Assembly: GCA_902798675.1 (NCBI GenBank)
Contig: CADBXQ010000072.1
Location: 1,774 to 7,918, forward strand
Source: Oscillospiraceae bacterium
GTDB taxonomy: Bacteria > Bacillota > Clostridia > Oscillospirales > Ruminococcaceae
Direction of reading: 5' to 3'
DNA length: 6,145 nucleotides
The notes below the pieces were generated by a model. The model saw only the letters and a list, made by a program, of their open reading frames with translations. It made no database searches and was not told the DNA's origin. The position numbers and the translations under genes are program-made. Shown piece by piece: positions 1-5,913 of this stretch. Position 1 is the stretch's first letter. Each line of letters starts with the position of its first letter.

Positions 1-1161
1 TGCGGCAAATTTTTTAACAGAACCGGTTTCAGATGTCATCACGCATTGTTTAAGAATGTTAGCTAGAGTTTGAATTTGCTGCACACTAAATGATGCGTTC
101 CGGGGTATAATTGCAACAATTCGTGTTATCTGTTTTTTGACCTCTTGGTTGTCAGTTTCTGAACAACGAGCCAATATTTCTATTAAACTATTAATTTGCT
201 GGTTTTTGAATTTGCCAATCAAATTCTTTTGTGCCATTAGCGCAACAGATGCAACAACAGATTGTCTTGCCCCCGGAAACATTGAGCATTTAAGCCATAT
301 TGCCGCCATATCATCTGCTTGCTGGCTGGCGGATTCATCAGCAACGCCATTTTGAATCACAGTTTCAGTCGCTTTAACAACACATTTTGCTGTTTCTTCG
401 TCGGCAGCATTCGAGCAACGAGCCAATATAGCCACCAAACTATTAATTTGCTGGTTGTTAAATTCACAACGCAAACCACCATCAACCACAGTTGAAACAG
501 CGTTCATAACATTTAATTTTGCTTTGTTATTGTCAGTCTGTGAACAAAGATCCAATATCTTCAACAGATCATTAATGTTTCCTTTGTTCAGGTTACATTT
601 TACAATAATCGATGTCATAGCCTGCGAAACATCTGATTTGACGTTGTCGCTGTTTAATTTCAAACATTGAATCAACCTTTTCATCAACTGCTTAATTTTT
701 GATTTGGAATATTTGTTGAAAAAATGACCATTTGATAAATCGCGAACAACATTTGCAAATTCCATTTTCTCAGAATCGTTTCTAAAACTTCCACTAAATA
801 AATCATTGAATCTTGAAATCAGATTGCTTTCTTGAATGTGCATTTCATCTAAATCGCTATCTTTGGCTTTCTTCTCTTCTTTGATCTGTCTATCTTTATC
901 ATCACTTTTCTCTTTTTCTTTTTTGCTTTGATTTATTTTTATATATTGACCTTCTCCGATTTTTAATCTTTTTCCTCCTTCACCTTCTTCATCATCACTT
1001 TCATTTTCTTCATCATCGCGTGATTTTTTTTGGCCCAGGATCTTTTTTGGCTTTTCATCTTTCGGATCATTTGGGCCAGCCATAACCAGCCCCGACATTG
1101 ACATAACGGTTGAAGCAGCAAGCATGACTGCTAGAATTTTTTTTATCATTTTTACTTTCAT
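1..1161 (-). CDS. Exported solenoid-repeat protein A (3' end outside window)
   Basis: An open frame of 387 codons runs from ATG at 1161 to the window edge with no stop, so the C-terminus is missing. The start has AAGGAG 11 nt upstream and a promoter ahead of it. Residues 1-28 form a Sec signal peptide (MKVKMIKKILAVML, hydrophobic core, VMA before G29). Residues 29-108 are a charged D/E/K-rich linker. Residues 110-166 are the family N-terminal cap (DSEKMEFANVVRDL). Degenerate helical repeats follow, with Cys closing each at 166, 206, 249, 292, 333 and 373, a spacing of 40-43. The motif NNQQINSL or KNQQINSL appears twice with near-identical DNA, a sign of internal duplication. It is paralogous to B, C and D. 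Function is unknown; an exported ARM/HEAT-like binding scaffold is inferred from the repeat pattern only. Coding status is secure because the frame is long and the architecture is shared. Confidence 0.9.
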   Translation of the reverse strand, partial: MKVKMIKKILAVMLAASTVMSMSGLVMAGPNDPKDEKPKKILGQKKSRDDEENESDDEEGEGGKRLKIGEGQYIKINQSKKEKEKSDDKDRQIKEEKKAKDSDLDEMHIQESNLISRFNDLFSGSFRNDSEKMEFANVVRDLSNGHFFNKYSKSKIKQLMKRLIQCLKLNSDNVKSDVSQAMTSIIVKCNLNKGNINDLLKILDLCSQTDNNKAKLNVMNAVSTVVDGGLRCEFNNQQINSLVAILARCSNAADEETAKCVVKATETVIQNGVADESASQQADDMAAIWLKCSMFPGARQSVVASVALMAQKNLIGKFKNQQINSLIEILARCSETDNQEVKKQITRIVAIIPRNASFSVQQIQTLANILKQCVMTSETGSVKKFAA

Positions 1162-1172
1162 AAATTAAAATA

Positions 1173-1178
1173 CTCCTT
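1173..1178 (-). promoter_or_regulatory. Ribosome binding site of gene A
   Basis: AAGGAG reads on the minus strand 11 nt before the ATG at 1161. It decides the start and gives a complete signal peptide. Confidence 0.8.
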
Positions 1179-1194
1179 TATGTGATATACACTA

Positions 1195-1237
1195 ATTATA
1201 ACATGCTATTATCATTAAAGTGTTGAATTTTTGTTAA
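1195..1237 (-). promoter_or_regulatory. Promoter of gene A with direct repeats, shared with gene C
   Basis: An extended -10 element, TGT-TATAAT, lies at 1203-1195. It predicts a leader of roughly 25-30 nt before the ATG at 1161. No good -35 sits at 17 nt. Instead two hexamers, TTAACA (1237-1232) and TCAACA (1226-1221), lie in direct orientation, 11 bp start to start, 20 nt upstream of the -10. The same block with identical spacing precedes gene C. This is either a promoter with an activator site or simply retained ancestral sequence. The extended -10 is the stronger part of the call. Confidence 0.65.
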
Positions 1238-1274
1238 CTTTTACAATTTTTTACATACCCCGCCGCGCAATCAA

Positions 1275-1327
1275 TAAAAAATAATTACTGGCTAAAAAGA
1301 TTGATGGTTTTTCAAAATTTTTGCCAG
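1275..1327 (-). terminator. Probable intrinsic terminator after gene B
   Basis: Read on the minus strand, CTGGCAAAAA (from 1327) can pair with TTTTT-A-GCCAG (ending at 1288). This gives a 10-bp stem with one bulged A and a loop of about 19 nt. After a short AT spacer a run of six T follows. It lies between the end of B and the promoter of A, as expected for a terminator separating two units. The large loop and the gap before the T run keep confidence moderate. The rest of 1162-1361 holds the leader and promoter of A and nothing else recognisable. Confidence 0.5.
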
Positions 1328-1361
1328 CGATTTTCTTTAATTTGTTATTACACTATTAAAT

Positions 1362-1414
1362 TTAAAAGCAGTTGATTAAAGCCATTTTAACGCCTTCAAA
1401 CTCCTCATTTCAAA
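1362..1414 (-). pseudogene. Decayed last repeat of gene B, beyond its stop codon
   Basis: Directly downstream of the TAG of gene B, another frame encodes NEEFEGVKMALINCF followed by TAA at 1364-1362. It closely resembles the family terminal module seen in B (SDNEFSNVRIALSNC) and C (SKDEFVNVKAKFTQC). From the codon of Cys496 in B (1498) to the Cys codon here (1370) is 128 nt. That is one base short of the 129 nt of a 43-residue repeat. A single extra A near 1409-1411 would restore the frame, leaving only the TAG at 1417-1415 as an interruption. This is therefore the relic end of B, not a separate gene. Confidence 0.75.
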
Positions 1415-2983
1415 CTATTCCACGATATATATAACAAAAATTTTAACAATAACCCAGTTTTTTAAAAAGAATCTTTCAGCATATACCTTTTCCAAACAGT
1501 TGCTTAAAGCAATTCTAACATTTGAAAATTCATTGTCTGAAAAATTTTTAAAATATCCTTTATCCTTCAAAGTTACAAGAGCCTTGAAAGCTTCACTTTT
1601 AGCCTCCAAAGCAACGCTCGCATTTGAACACTGGGCAAGTGTTGCTGTTATGGCGCTAATTTGTTTTTTGGAAAATCCGTTAAACAAGCTGTTTGTTGCA
1701 AACTTTTGAATGGCCCATGCAACATTTTTTTTAGCCTCAACAACCGTTGAACACAAGGTCAGATCTAATGTTAGATTAAAAATTTGGGCTGGGATAAACC
1801 TATTAAATAAACCATTGTTGGCAAACTGTCCAACAGCCCATGCAAATTCTTTTTTAAAACTATCATCAGTAACAGTATTTAAACACCGGGTCAAATTTAA
1901 TGCTAGAGTTTTAATTTGTTTTGGGTTAAATATTTTGAGCAATTTCTTGTTGGCAAACGCTCCCATAGTCCATGTAAAATATTTTTTAGCATCATCATCA
2001 TAAGCATCTGCGCTCCGGGTTAATGCTTCTGTTAGAGTCGTAATTTGGGTTGGGTTAAATTCATTAAGCTTATCCTTGCGAGTGAACCATGCAACAGCTG
2101 CTGCAACATATCTTTTAGTAAGTTGATTGCTATTACCTGCGCATTGAATCAATGCCGATATTAAATTTTCAATTTGTTTTTTGCTAAATACATCACACAA
2201 CTCTCCACGAGCAAAGTCCGCAATAGCTTTTGCAACATATTTTTTAGTAATTCTTTTTCTACTGTGTGCGCATTGATCCAATGTTGATATTATATTTTCA
2301 ACTTGATTTGTTTGAAATTCACAAAACAACTTTCTTTCTGCCATTAGAGCAATAGCTTGTGCGACATTTTTTTGAATGTTTTTGTCATCGGCATTTAAAC
2401 ATTGGGCCAGCATGTCTGTTAAACCTTTAATTTGATTTGTTTCAAATTCATCAAACAAGTCTTGTTTTGTCATTAGCGCAATAATTTCTGCAACATTTTT
2501 CCGAATATTATTGTCGTTAGCGTTTGCGCACTGGATTAATTTGTTCGCAACATCCACAATCTGTTGGTTAGTATATTGGTCAAAAAAATTCTTAATTGCT
2601 AAATTTTTAACAACATTTACAAACTGTGATTTTTGGGCGTTATTTTTCAAATTTTGATTCAATAAAAAATTAAATATTAAAGTGTCATCTTCTTCATCTT
2701 CTTCAACTTTAGAATCCTCGCTCTTGGCTTCACTGCTTTCGCCTTCACTGCTTTCGCCTTCACTGCTTTCGCCTTCACTGCTTTCGCCTTCATTGCTCTT
2801 GGCTTCATCGCTCTTGGCTTCATCTTCTTCAACTTTAGAATCATCGCTTTTTGCTTGACATTGAATTTGTTTGCCACATTTACCTTTCTTTTTATTGACA
2901 GCCGTAGCAAGCCCGGGCGTTGCTCCAAGAGTTGCAGCAGCAATCACTATTGCTAAAATTTTTTTAATAATTCTTGATTTCAT
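1415..2983 (-). CDS. Exported solenoid-repeat protein B, 522 aa
   Basis: The start ATG at 2983 has AAGGAG 9 nt upstream. Residues 1-28 are a Sec signal peptide with ATA before V29. Residues 31-100 are a low-complexity linker with EGESS repeats and DSKVEEDE on both sides. Residues 101-152 form the N-terminal cap. Regular helical repeats follow, each of the type V-A-x-A-I-x-x-F-A...F-x-x-x-Q-I-x-x-L-x-x-x-L-x-x-C. The closing position falls at 152, 195, 238, 281, 324 (Ser), 367, 411, 452 and 496, a spacing of 43 residues in most units. The pattern suggests two helices per unit as in ARM/HEAT solenoids. The last 26 residues, rich in I, V and F, are a damaged extra repeat ended by TAG. Product function is unknown; export and solenoid structure are inferred. 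It is the longest family member fully inside the window and is probably transcribed alone. Confidence 0.92.
   Translation of the reverse strand: MKSRIIKKILAIVIAAATLGATPGLATAVNKKKGKCGKQIQCQAKSDDSKVEEDEAKSDEAKSNEGESSEGESSEGESSEGESSEAKSEDSKVEEDEEDDTLIFNFLLNQNLKNNAQKSQFVNVVKNLAIKNFFDQYTNQQIVDVANKLIQCANANDNNIRKNVAEIIALMTKQDLFDEFETNQIKGLTDMLAQCLNADDKNIQKNVAQAIALMAERKLFCEFQTNQVENIISTLDQCAHSRKRITKKYVAKAIADFARGELCDVFSKKQIENLISALIQCAGNSNQLTKRYVAAAVAWFTRKDKLNEFNPTQITTLTEALTRSADAYDDDAKKYFTWTMGAFANKKLLKIFNPKQIKTLALNLTRCLNTVTDDSFKKEFAWAVGQFANNGLFNRFIPAQIFNLTLDLTLCSTVVEAKKNVAWAIQKFATNSLFNGFSKKQISAITATLAQCSNASVALEAKSEAFKALVTLKDKGYFKNFSDNEFSNVRIALSNCLEKVYAERFFLKNWVIVKIFVIYIVE
2716..2820 (-). repeat. 15-bp minisatellite coding the EGESS linker of B
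   Basis: Seven 15-bp units lie head to tail. The central four (2731-2790) are identical on the plus strand (CACTGCTTTCGCCTT) and encode G-E-S-S-E type pentapeptides. The outer three (2716-2730, 2791-2820) are variants encoding A-K-S-[DNE]-E. A roughly 20-bp sequence encoding DSKVEEDE flanks the array on both sides in the same orientation. The unit is a multiple of three, so copy-number change alters linker length without breaking the frame. Confidence 0.9.
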
Positions 2984-2992
2984 ATTTTAATA

Positions 2993-2998
2993 CTCCTT
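2993..2998 (-). promoter_or_regulatory. Ribosome binding site of gene B
   Basis: AAGGAG lies 9 nt before the ATG at 2983 and fixes the start that gives the full signal peptide. Confidence 0.8.
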
Positions 2999-3037
2999 GT
3001 CTAAATTTGTTTTTTTCAAACAAAAATTGCAATATAT

Positions 3038-3066
3038 ACAATATTCATATTCAGCAACTGTGTGAA
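3038..3066 (-). promoter_or_regulatory. Candidate promoter of gene B
   Basis: TTCACA (3066-3061), 17 nt and TATTGT (3043-3038) form a plausible but weak sigma-A type promoter in an AT-rich leader. An alternative is TTGCTG with TATATT slightly downstream. The TTWACA direct repeats seen before A and C are not evident here, so B may be regulated differently. Confidence 0.3.
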
Positions 3067-3097
3067 ATATATAAAAAATTTTTATTTTGACTTGTTT

Positions 3098-3705
3098 TTA
3101 ACATCTTAATTTGCACAAGATTTTATATGACATTTCTATACTGAAACTTTTTAAATAGCGGACACTTGCAGCCAATCGAAACGCCTCCCTACCTTGCTTT
3201 AAAAGTTGGATTCATTTTCAAAATTATTGACTTGAGAAATTTTTAACATTTTAAAACAATCGTATATTCCTTAAAACCACGAAAAGTTTTGAAACCTTGA
3301 TCTTTCTTTACTAACCAACCTTTACGCATGCAGGCAAGGTTGATTTTTGTGCCTAATTAATTTGTTATTTTCAATATTGCTTGAAAAAGCCCTTTAAACC
3401 GAACAATTTCATAGCCTTTGAAACATATTTTTTAGCATCATCGTTTTTTAAAAACAGGATTAATCTATTTTCCACATTCACAAGTTGCCGGAAAGTATAA
3501 AATTCAAAAAATTACATTTTGTATAAATTTCTAGCAATATCTGCAAACCCTATCTTTTCAAGCATTATTTGGCCTGTGCTATTTCATTTGCTCAAATTTA
3601 ATCTCATCGGTCTGACTGCGGCTTTCATAATTTGCGCCACTCTTTTTAAAACACTAAATCTATATTGCAATATATCGCTTATAAAACGTCGCTATCATAA
3701 TCATG
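3098..3705 (-). pseudogene. Heavily decayed member of the same family
   Basis: The interval between C and B carries no intact gene but keeps family sequence in order across several frames. From 3647 there is KKSGANYESRSQTDE then IKFEQMK before a stop, comparable to the linker of C (KIEMKFEQNENLIKK). Next is EKIGFADIARNLYKM, a TAA, then FFEFYTFRQLVNVENRLI, matching the N-terminal cap. It continues with NDDAKKYVSKAMKLF and GFFKQY, then a QIN interrupted by stops. After a frame change comes KKDQGFKTF, like KREGFQTF in D. At 3190-3098 there is REAFRLAASVRYLKSF through to CKLRC and TAA, matching the terminal module of B. Signal peptide and start are gone; the relic abuts the stop of C. Boundaries are approximate. 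The core 3371-3650 and the tail 3098-3190 are the best supported parts. Confidence 0.72.
3661..3674. repeat. 14-bp perfect palindrome
   Basis: TATATTGCAATATA is its own reverse complement. A 12-base part of it plus one flank (ATTGCAATATAT, 3664-3675) recurs upstream of gene B at 3026-3037. It is AT-rich and lies just after gene C inside the decayed paralogue. It could be a weak hairpin, an old operator or chance. Confidence 0.4.
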
Positions 3706-4800
3706 TTAAATTCCCAAACACTGAGTGAACTTTGCTTTAACGTTTACAAATTCATCTTTTGAAAAATTTTTAAAACATCCATGAAGATTCATATTAAAAA
3801 CCACAAATGAAATAATATCTTTTGGAGTGTGGGAATTTGAACCATTAGTCAAAGGAGTTTTGGATTCTAGATCATCGATCTCTAAACATTGGACTAATGT
3901 GGCTGTTAAACTCTGAATCTGCTGCTTTGTATACTGACTCAGCAAACCCTTTTGAGCAAACTGTCCAATGGCCCACCCAACATCTAACCCAGCATTTTTA
4001 TTTTCTGCACACATTATTAATTTGTCTGTTAGATTTTGAATCTGCTCTTTTGTATATTGACTCAGTAGACCCTTTTGCGCAAACTGTCCAATGGCCCACG
4101 CAACATCTAACCCAGCATTTTTATTTTCTGCACAAAGGATTAATCTGTCTGTTAGATTTTGAATCTGCTCTTTTGTATATTGACTCAGTAAACCCTTTTG
4201 CGCAAATGCCCCAATAGCACATGCAACATATGGCCTAGCGTTTTCATTTTCTGCACACATTGTTAATTTATCTGTTAAAATCCTAATTTGTTCTGCGAAA
4301 CATTTCTTGAAAAAATTGTTTAAATTATTATTAAAGTAAAAATTTATAACATCATCTACAAACTCGATTTTTTGGCTATCGGTTTGAAGGGACTTTGCGA
4401 GTAAAGAATTTAATTTTGAAATTTGCTCGTTTTCTTCATTATTTTTCTTAATAAGATTCTCATTTTGTTCAAATTTCATCTCAATTTTATTTTTATCTTT
4501 TGAGTTTGTTTTTAAATCACTTTTCTTGTCTTCTTCAAATTTTGCTTTCTCTTCCCCTTCATTTAGTTTATTTTCTTCGCCATTTTTTTCATGATTTCCT
4601 TTTTGGCGTCCTCTTTTTTTCCCTAACATTTTTTGATCTTTAGCATCATCATCGTCTTCATCACCATCGCTGCTAGCAGCATGGCTTTCAGTTTTTTTAG
4701 GGAGCTTATCATTAACAGCTGCAGCCAATCCAGGCATTGCTCCAAGAGTTGCAGCAGCAATCATTACTGCTAAAATTTTTTTAACCACTTTTGCCTTCAT
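3706..4800 (-). CDS. Exported solenoid-repeat protein C, 364 aa
   Basis: The start ATG at 4800 has GAGGTG 7 nt upstream. Residues 1-28 are a Sec signal peptide (AMPGLAAA before V29). Residues 31-125 are a strongly charged K/E/N/D-rich linker, probably disordered or partly coiled coil. Residues 126-182 are the N-terminal cap (LNSLLAKSL, DSQKIEFVDDVINF). Three nearly identical 41-residue repeats follow at 183-223, 224-264 and 265-305, each with AIG-FAQKGLLSQYTK, QQI or EQI, and a closing Cys (182, 223, 264, 305). A last unit is widened by about 15 residues (LESKTPLTNGSNSHTP) and ends in the terminal module KNFSKDEFVNVKAKF with Cys361 and three more residues before TAA. Repeat identity here far exceeds that in A, B or D, so this copy expanded recently. 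Function is unknown; an exported binding solenoid is inferred. It has its own promoter, and no clear terminator follows. Confidence 0.92.
   Translation of the reverse strand: MKAKVVKKILAVMIAAATLGAMPGLAAAVNDKLPKKTESHAASSDGDEDDDDAKDQKMLGKKRGRQKGNHEKNGEENKLNEGEEKAKFEEDKKSDLKTNSKDKNKIEMKFEQNENLIKKNNEENEQISKLNSLLAKSLQTDSQKIEFVDDVINFYFNNNLNNFFKKCFAEQIRILTDKLTMCAENENARPYVACAIGAFAQKGLLSQYTKEQIQNLTDRLILCAENKNAGLDVAWAIGQFAQKGLLSQYTKEQIQNLTDKLIMCAENKNAGLDVGWAIGQFAQKGLLSQYTKQQIQSLTATLVQCLEIDDLESKTPLTNGSNSHTPKDIISFVVFNMNLHGCFKNFSKDEFVNVKAKFTQCLGI
3886..4254 (-). repeat. Three 123-bp tandem repeats inside gene C
   Basis: Units at 4132-4254, 4009-4131 and 3886-4008 encode 41 residues each. The middle and leftmost units differ at only a few positions over most of their length, and the rightmost is somewhat more diverged. 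They are in-frame tandem duplications of one helical repeat. Confidence 0.9.
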
Positions 4801-4807
4801 AAATCAG

Positions 4808-4813
4808 CACCTC
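4808..4813 (-). promoter_or_regulatory. Ribosome binding site of gene C
   Basis: GAGGTG, within AAAGAGGTG, lies 7 nt before the ATG at 4800. Confidence 0.8.
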
Positions 4814-4869
4814 TTTAAAATTATTACTTTCCTCACGCGAATAACATATTGATCTATGCGCGCGAAGTC

Positions 4870-4912
4870 ATTATATCACGCAGATATGGTTAAAATGTTA
4901 AATTTTTGTAAA
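4870..4912 (-). promoter_or_regulatory. Promoter of gene C with direct repeats, shared with gene A
   Basis: An extended -10, TGA-TATAAT, lies at 4878-4870, predicting a leader of about 60 nt. Upstream, TTTACA (4912-4907) and TTAACA (4901-4896) are direct repeats 11 bp start to start, 20 nt from the -10. From the first hexamer to the end of the -10 the length equals that before gene A, and the upstream half is nearly identical. The remainder of the 160-bp gap 4801-4960 holds only this promoter and leader; no terminator for D was seen. Confidence 0.65.
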
Positions 4913-4960
4913 CTTTTTAATATTATGTAAAATTATTTTTTATCTCATTTTGTCGTCATA

Positions 4961-5872
4961 TTATCCAGCATTTTCATCATAGGTTTTGTCTGCTGCAATA
5001 TGGCGATAACACTCATCAAATGCTTTTTTGATGATTTGAGACTCATGTTCATTAAATTTGTCATAGCGTCCACCAGTCAAAAGCCCCGAAGCAGCATCAC
5101 AACCAACCGCTTCTCGAGCGTTTTCATATCCTAAAACACTAAATAAAAGCTCACCCAAATTCAAAATTTGCTCCTTGGAATGATCTTTGAGCAAGCCTTT
5201 TGAAGCCAAGTCTCTTAAAATTTTTAAATTTCAGACCTTGGATCAACGAGTCGGTTATTTTCAGCATCTCTTCAGGCCCATATTCAAAAATCCAATAATC
5301 CTCAGCCAAACTTTGAAAAGTTTGAAAACCTTCTCTTTTTGCGCCGTCAAATTTTAAACATTCAATCAGCAGCTGAATAACTTTTTTATTCTCGTCATAT
5401 TCATTTCCTTTAACCCATTTCGTGTTTCGCAATGCTCTGATTGCTGTTGCAACATTTGATTTTGCATGATCGGTTGCCAAGGTTGAAACCGAATCCGCAA
5501 CATTAAATCTTGAATTTGATTTTGTGAATACTGCTTTATGAAGAATTGCCCTGGAAATTGCCTGTCTTGGAGCCTTCGAATTTGAAAAACGATTTAATGC
5601 TTTTTTTATTTCAAACATTTTTTCTTTGGCGAGATTTTCAACCATTTGAGCAAATTTTATTTTTGAATCGCAATCGACATTTTCCTGGTTTAAAAAGGAA
5701 TTTAATTTAGCAAATTCGCTTTTTTCATCTTCAGTTTCTTTTTCAACATTTTTAGGACATTTTTTTCTCCCCAAAAATTTATTTTTCAAAGCGCTGGCTG
5801 CTCCTGGCGTTGTTATTACAGCCAAAACAACAATCATGACAGCTAAAATTTTTTTAATATTTTATAGCGCAT
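4961..5872 (-). pseudogene. Frameshifted family member D
   Basis: The likely start is ATG at 5872, with AAAGAGG 10 nt upstream. Read directly it gives MRYKILKKF then TAG. A -1 shift within the A-AAA-AAA run continues as KKILAVMIVVLAVITT to the ASA cleavage site, lining up with the signal peptide of B. The middle frame, open to 5151, holds a charged linker, the N-terminal cap (AKLNSFLNQ, DSKIKFAQMVENLA) and divergent repeats ending LIQGLKFKNFKR. Near 5215-5225 the frame must change by +1 to continue as DLASKGLLKDHSKEQILNL and on to the terminal module YDKFNEHESQIIKKAF with its Cys, a 17-residue tail and TAA at 4961. The two shifts cancel. Conserved repeat Cys are partly lost (Gly in LIQGLKF). 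It is probably a pseudogene of about 300 codons; recoding at the first site or base-call errors are alternatives. Confidence 0.75.
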
Positions 5873-5882
5873 TAATATATAA

Positions 5883-5889
5883 CCTCTTT
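5883..5889 (-). promoter_or_regulatory. Ribosome binding site of gene D
   Basis: AAAGAGG stands 10 nt before the ATG at 5872. It supports that ATG over the ATG at 5837, which lies inside the signal peptide and has no such site. Confidence 0.65.
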
Positions 5890-5907
5890 GTAATTATTTT
5901 TATATTT

Positions 5908-5913
5908 ATTATA
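5908..5913 (-). promoter_or_regulatory. Possible -10 box of gene D
   Basis: A perfect TATAAT overlaps the end of the T tract of the upstream terminator. No convincing -35 is present at 16-18 nt, and the TTWACA repeats of A and C are absent. It is offered as a weak candidate only. Confidence 0.3.

Noticed and set aside
137..670. Two short plus-strand open frames (137-355, 455-670)
   Set aside because: They lie antisense to the repeat region of gene A, have no ribosome site and resemble no family; they are shadows of the minus-strand gene.
1182..1192. GTGATATACAC near the start of the leader of A as an operator
   Set aside because: Only three base pairs per arm are symmetrical and it has no counterpart in front of C.
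1500..2003. Adjacent plus-strand open frames (1500-1709, 1710-2003)
   Set aside because: Antisense to B. Their internal similarity simply mirrors the 129-bp repeats of B.
2677..2943. Minus-strand 88-codon frame with basic KAKAV repeats
   Set aside because: It is the alternate frame of the 15-bp minisatellite in B, has no ribosome site of its own and ends with the array.
3087..3250. Two plus-strand TTGACTTG sequences (about 3088 and 3227), each near TTTTTAACAT
   Set aside because: Considered as plus-strand promoters, but no good -10 at the right distance and no plus-strand gene downstream; probably AT-rich chance inside or beside the relic.
3243..3329. Minus-strand 28-codon frame starting MRKGWLVKKDQGF
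   Set aside because: No ribosome site. Its sequence fits the decayed paralogue (compare KREGFQTF in D), so it is treated as part of that relic rather than a small gene.
3316..3350. Inverted repeat CAACCTT...AAGGTTG followed by a short T run on the plus strand
   Set aside because: The 7-bp stem has a 13-nt loop, the T run is short, and no plus-strand gene precedes it.
3519..3728. Plus-strand 69-codon frame
   Set aside because: It covers the antisense of the decayed paralogue and the end of C, with no ribosome site and no recognisable product.
3897..4217. Plus-strand 106-codon frame with repeats
   Set aside because: Antisense of the 123-bp tandem repeats of C; the repetition is inherited from the opposite strand.
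3886..4254. CRISPR-like regular repeats
   Set aside because: The 123-bp units are contiguous coding repeats without spacers.
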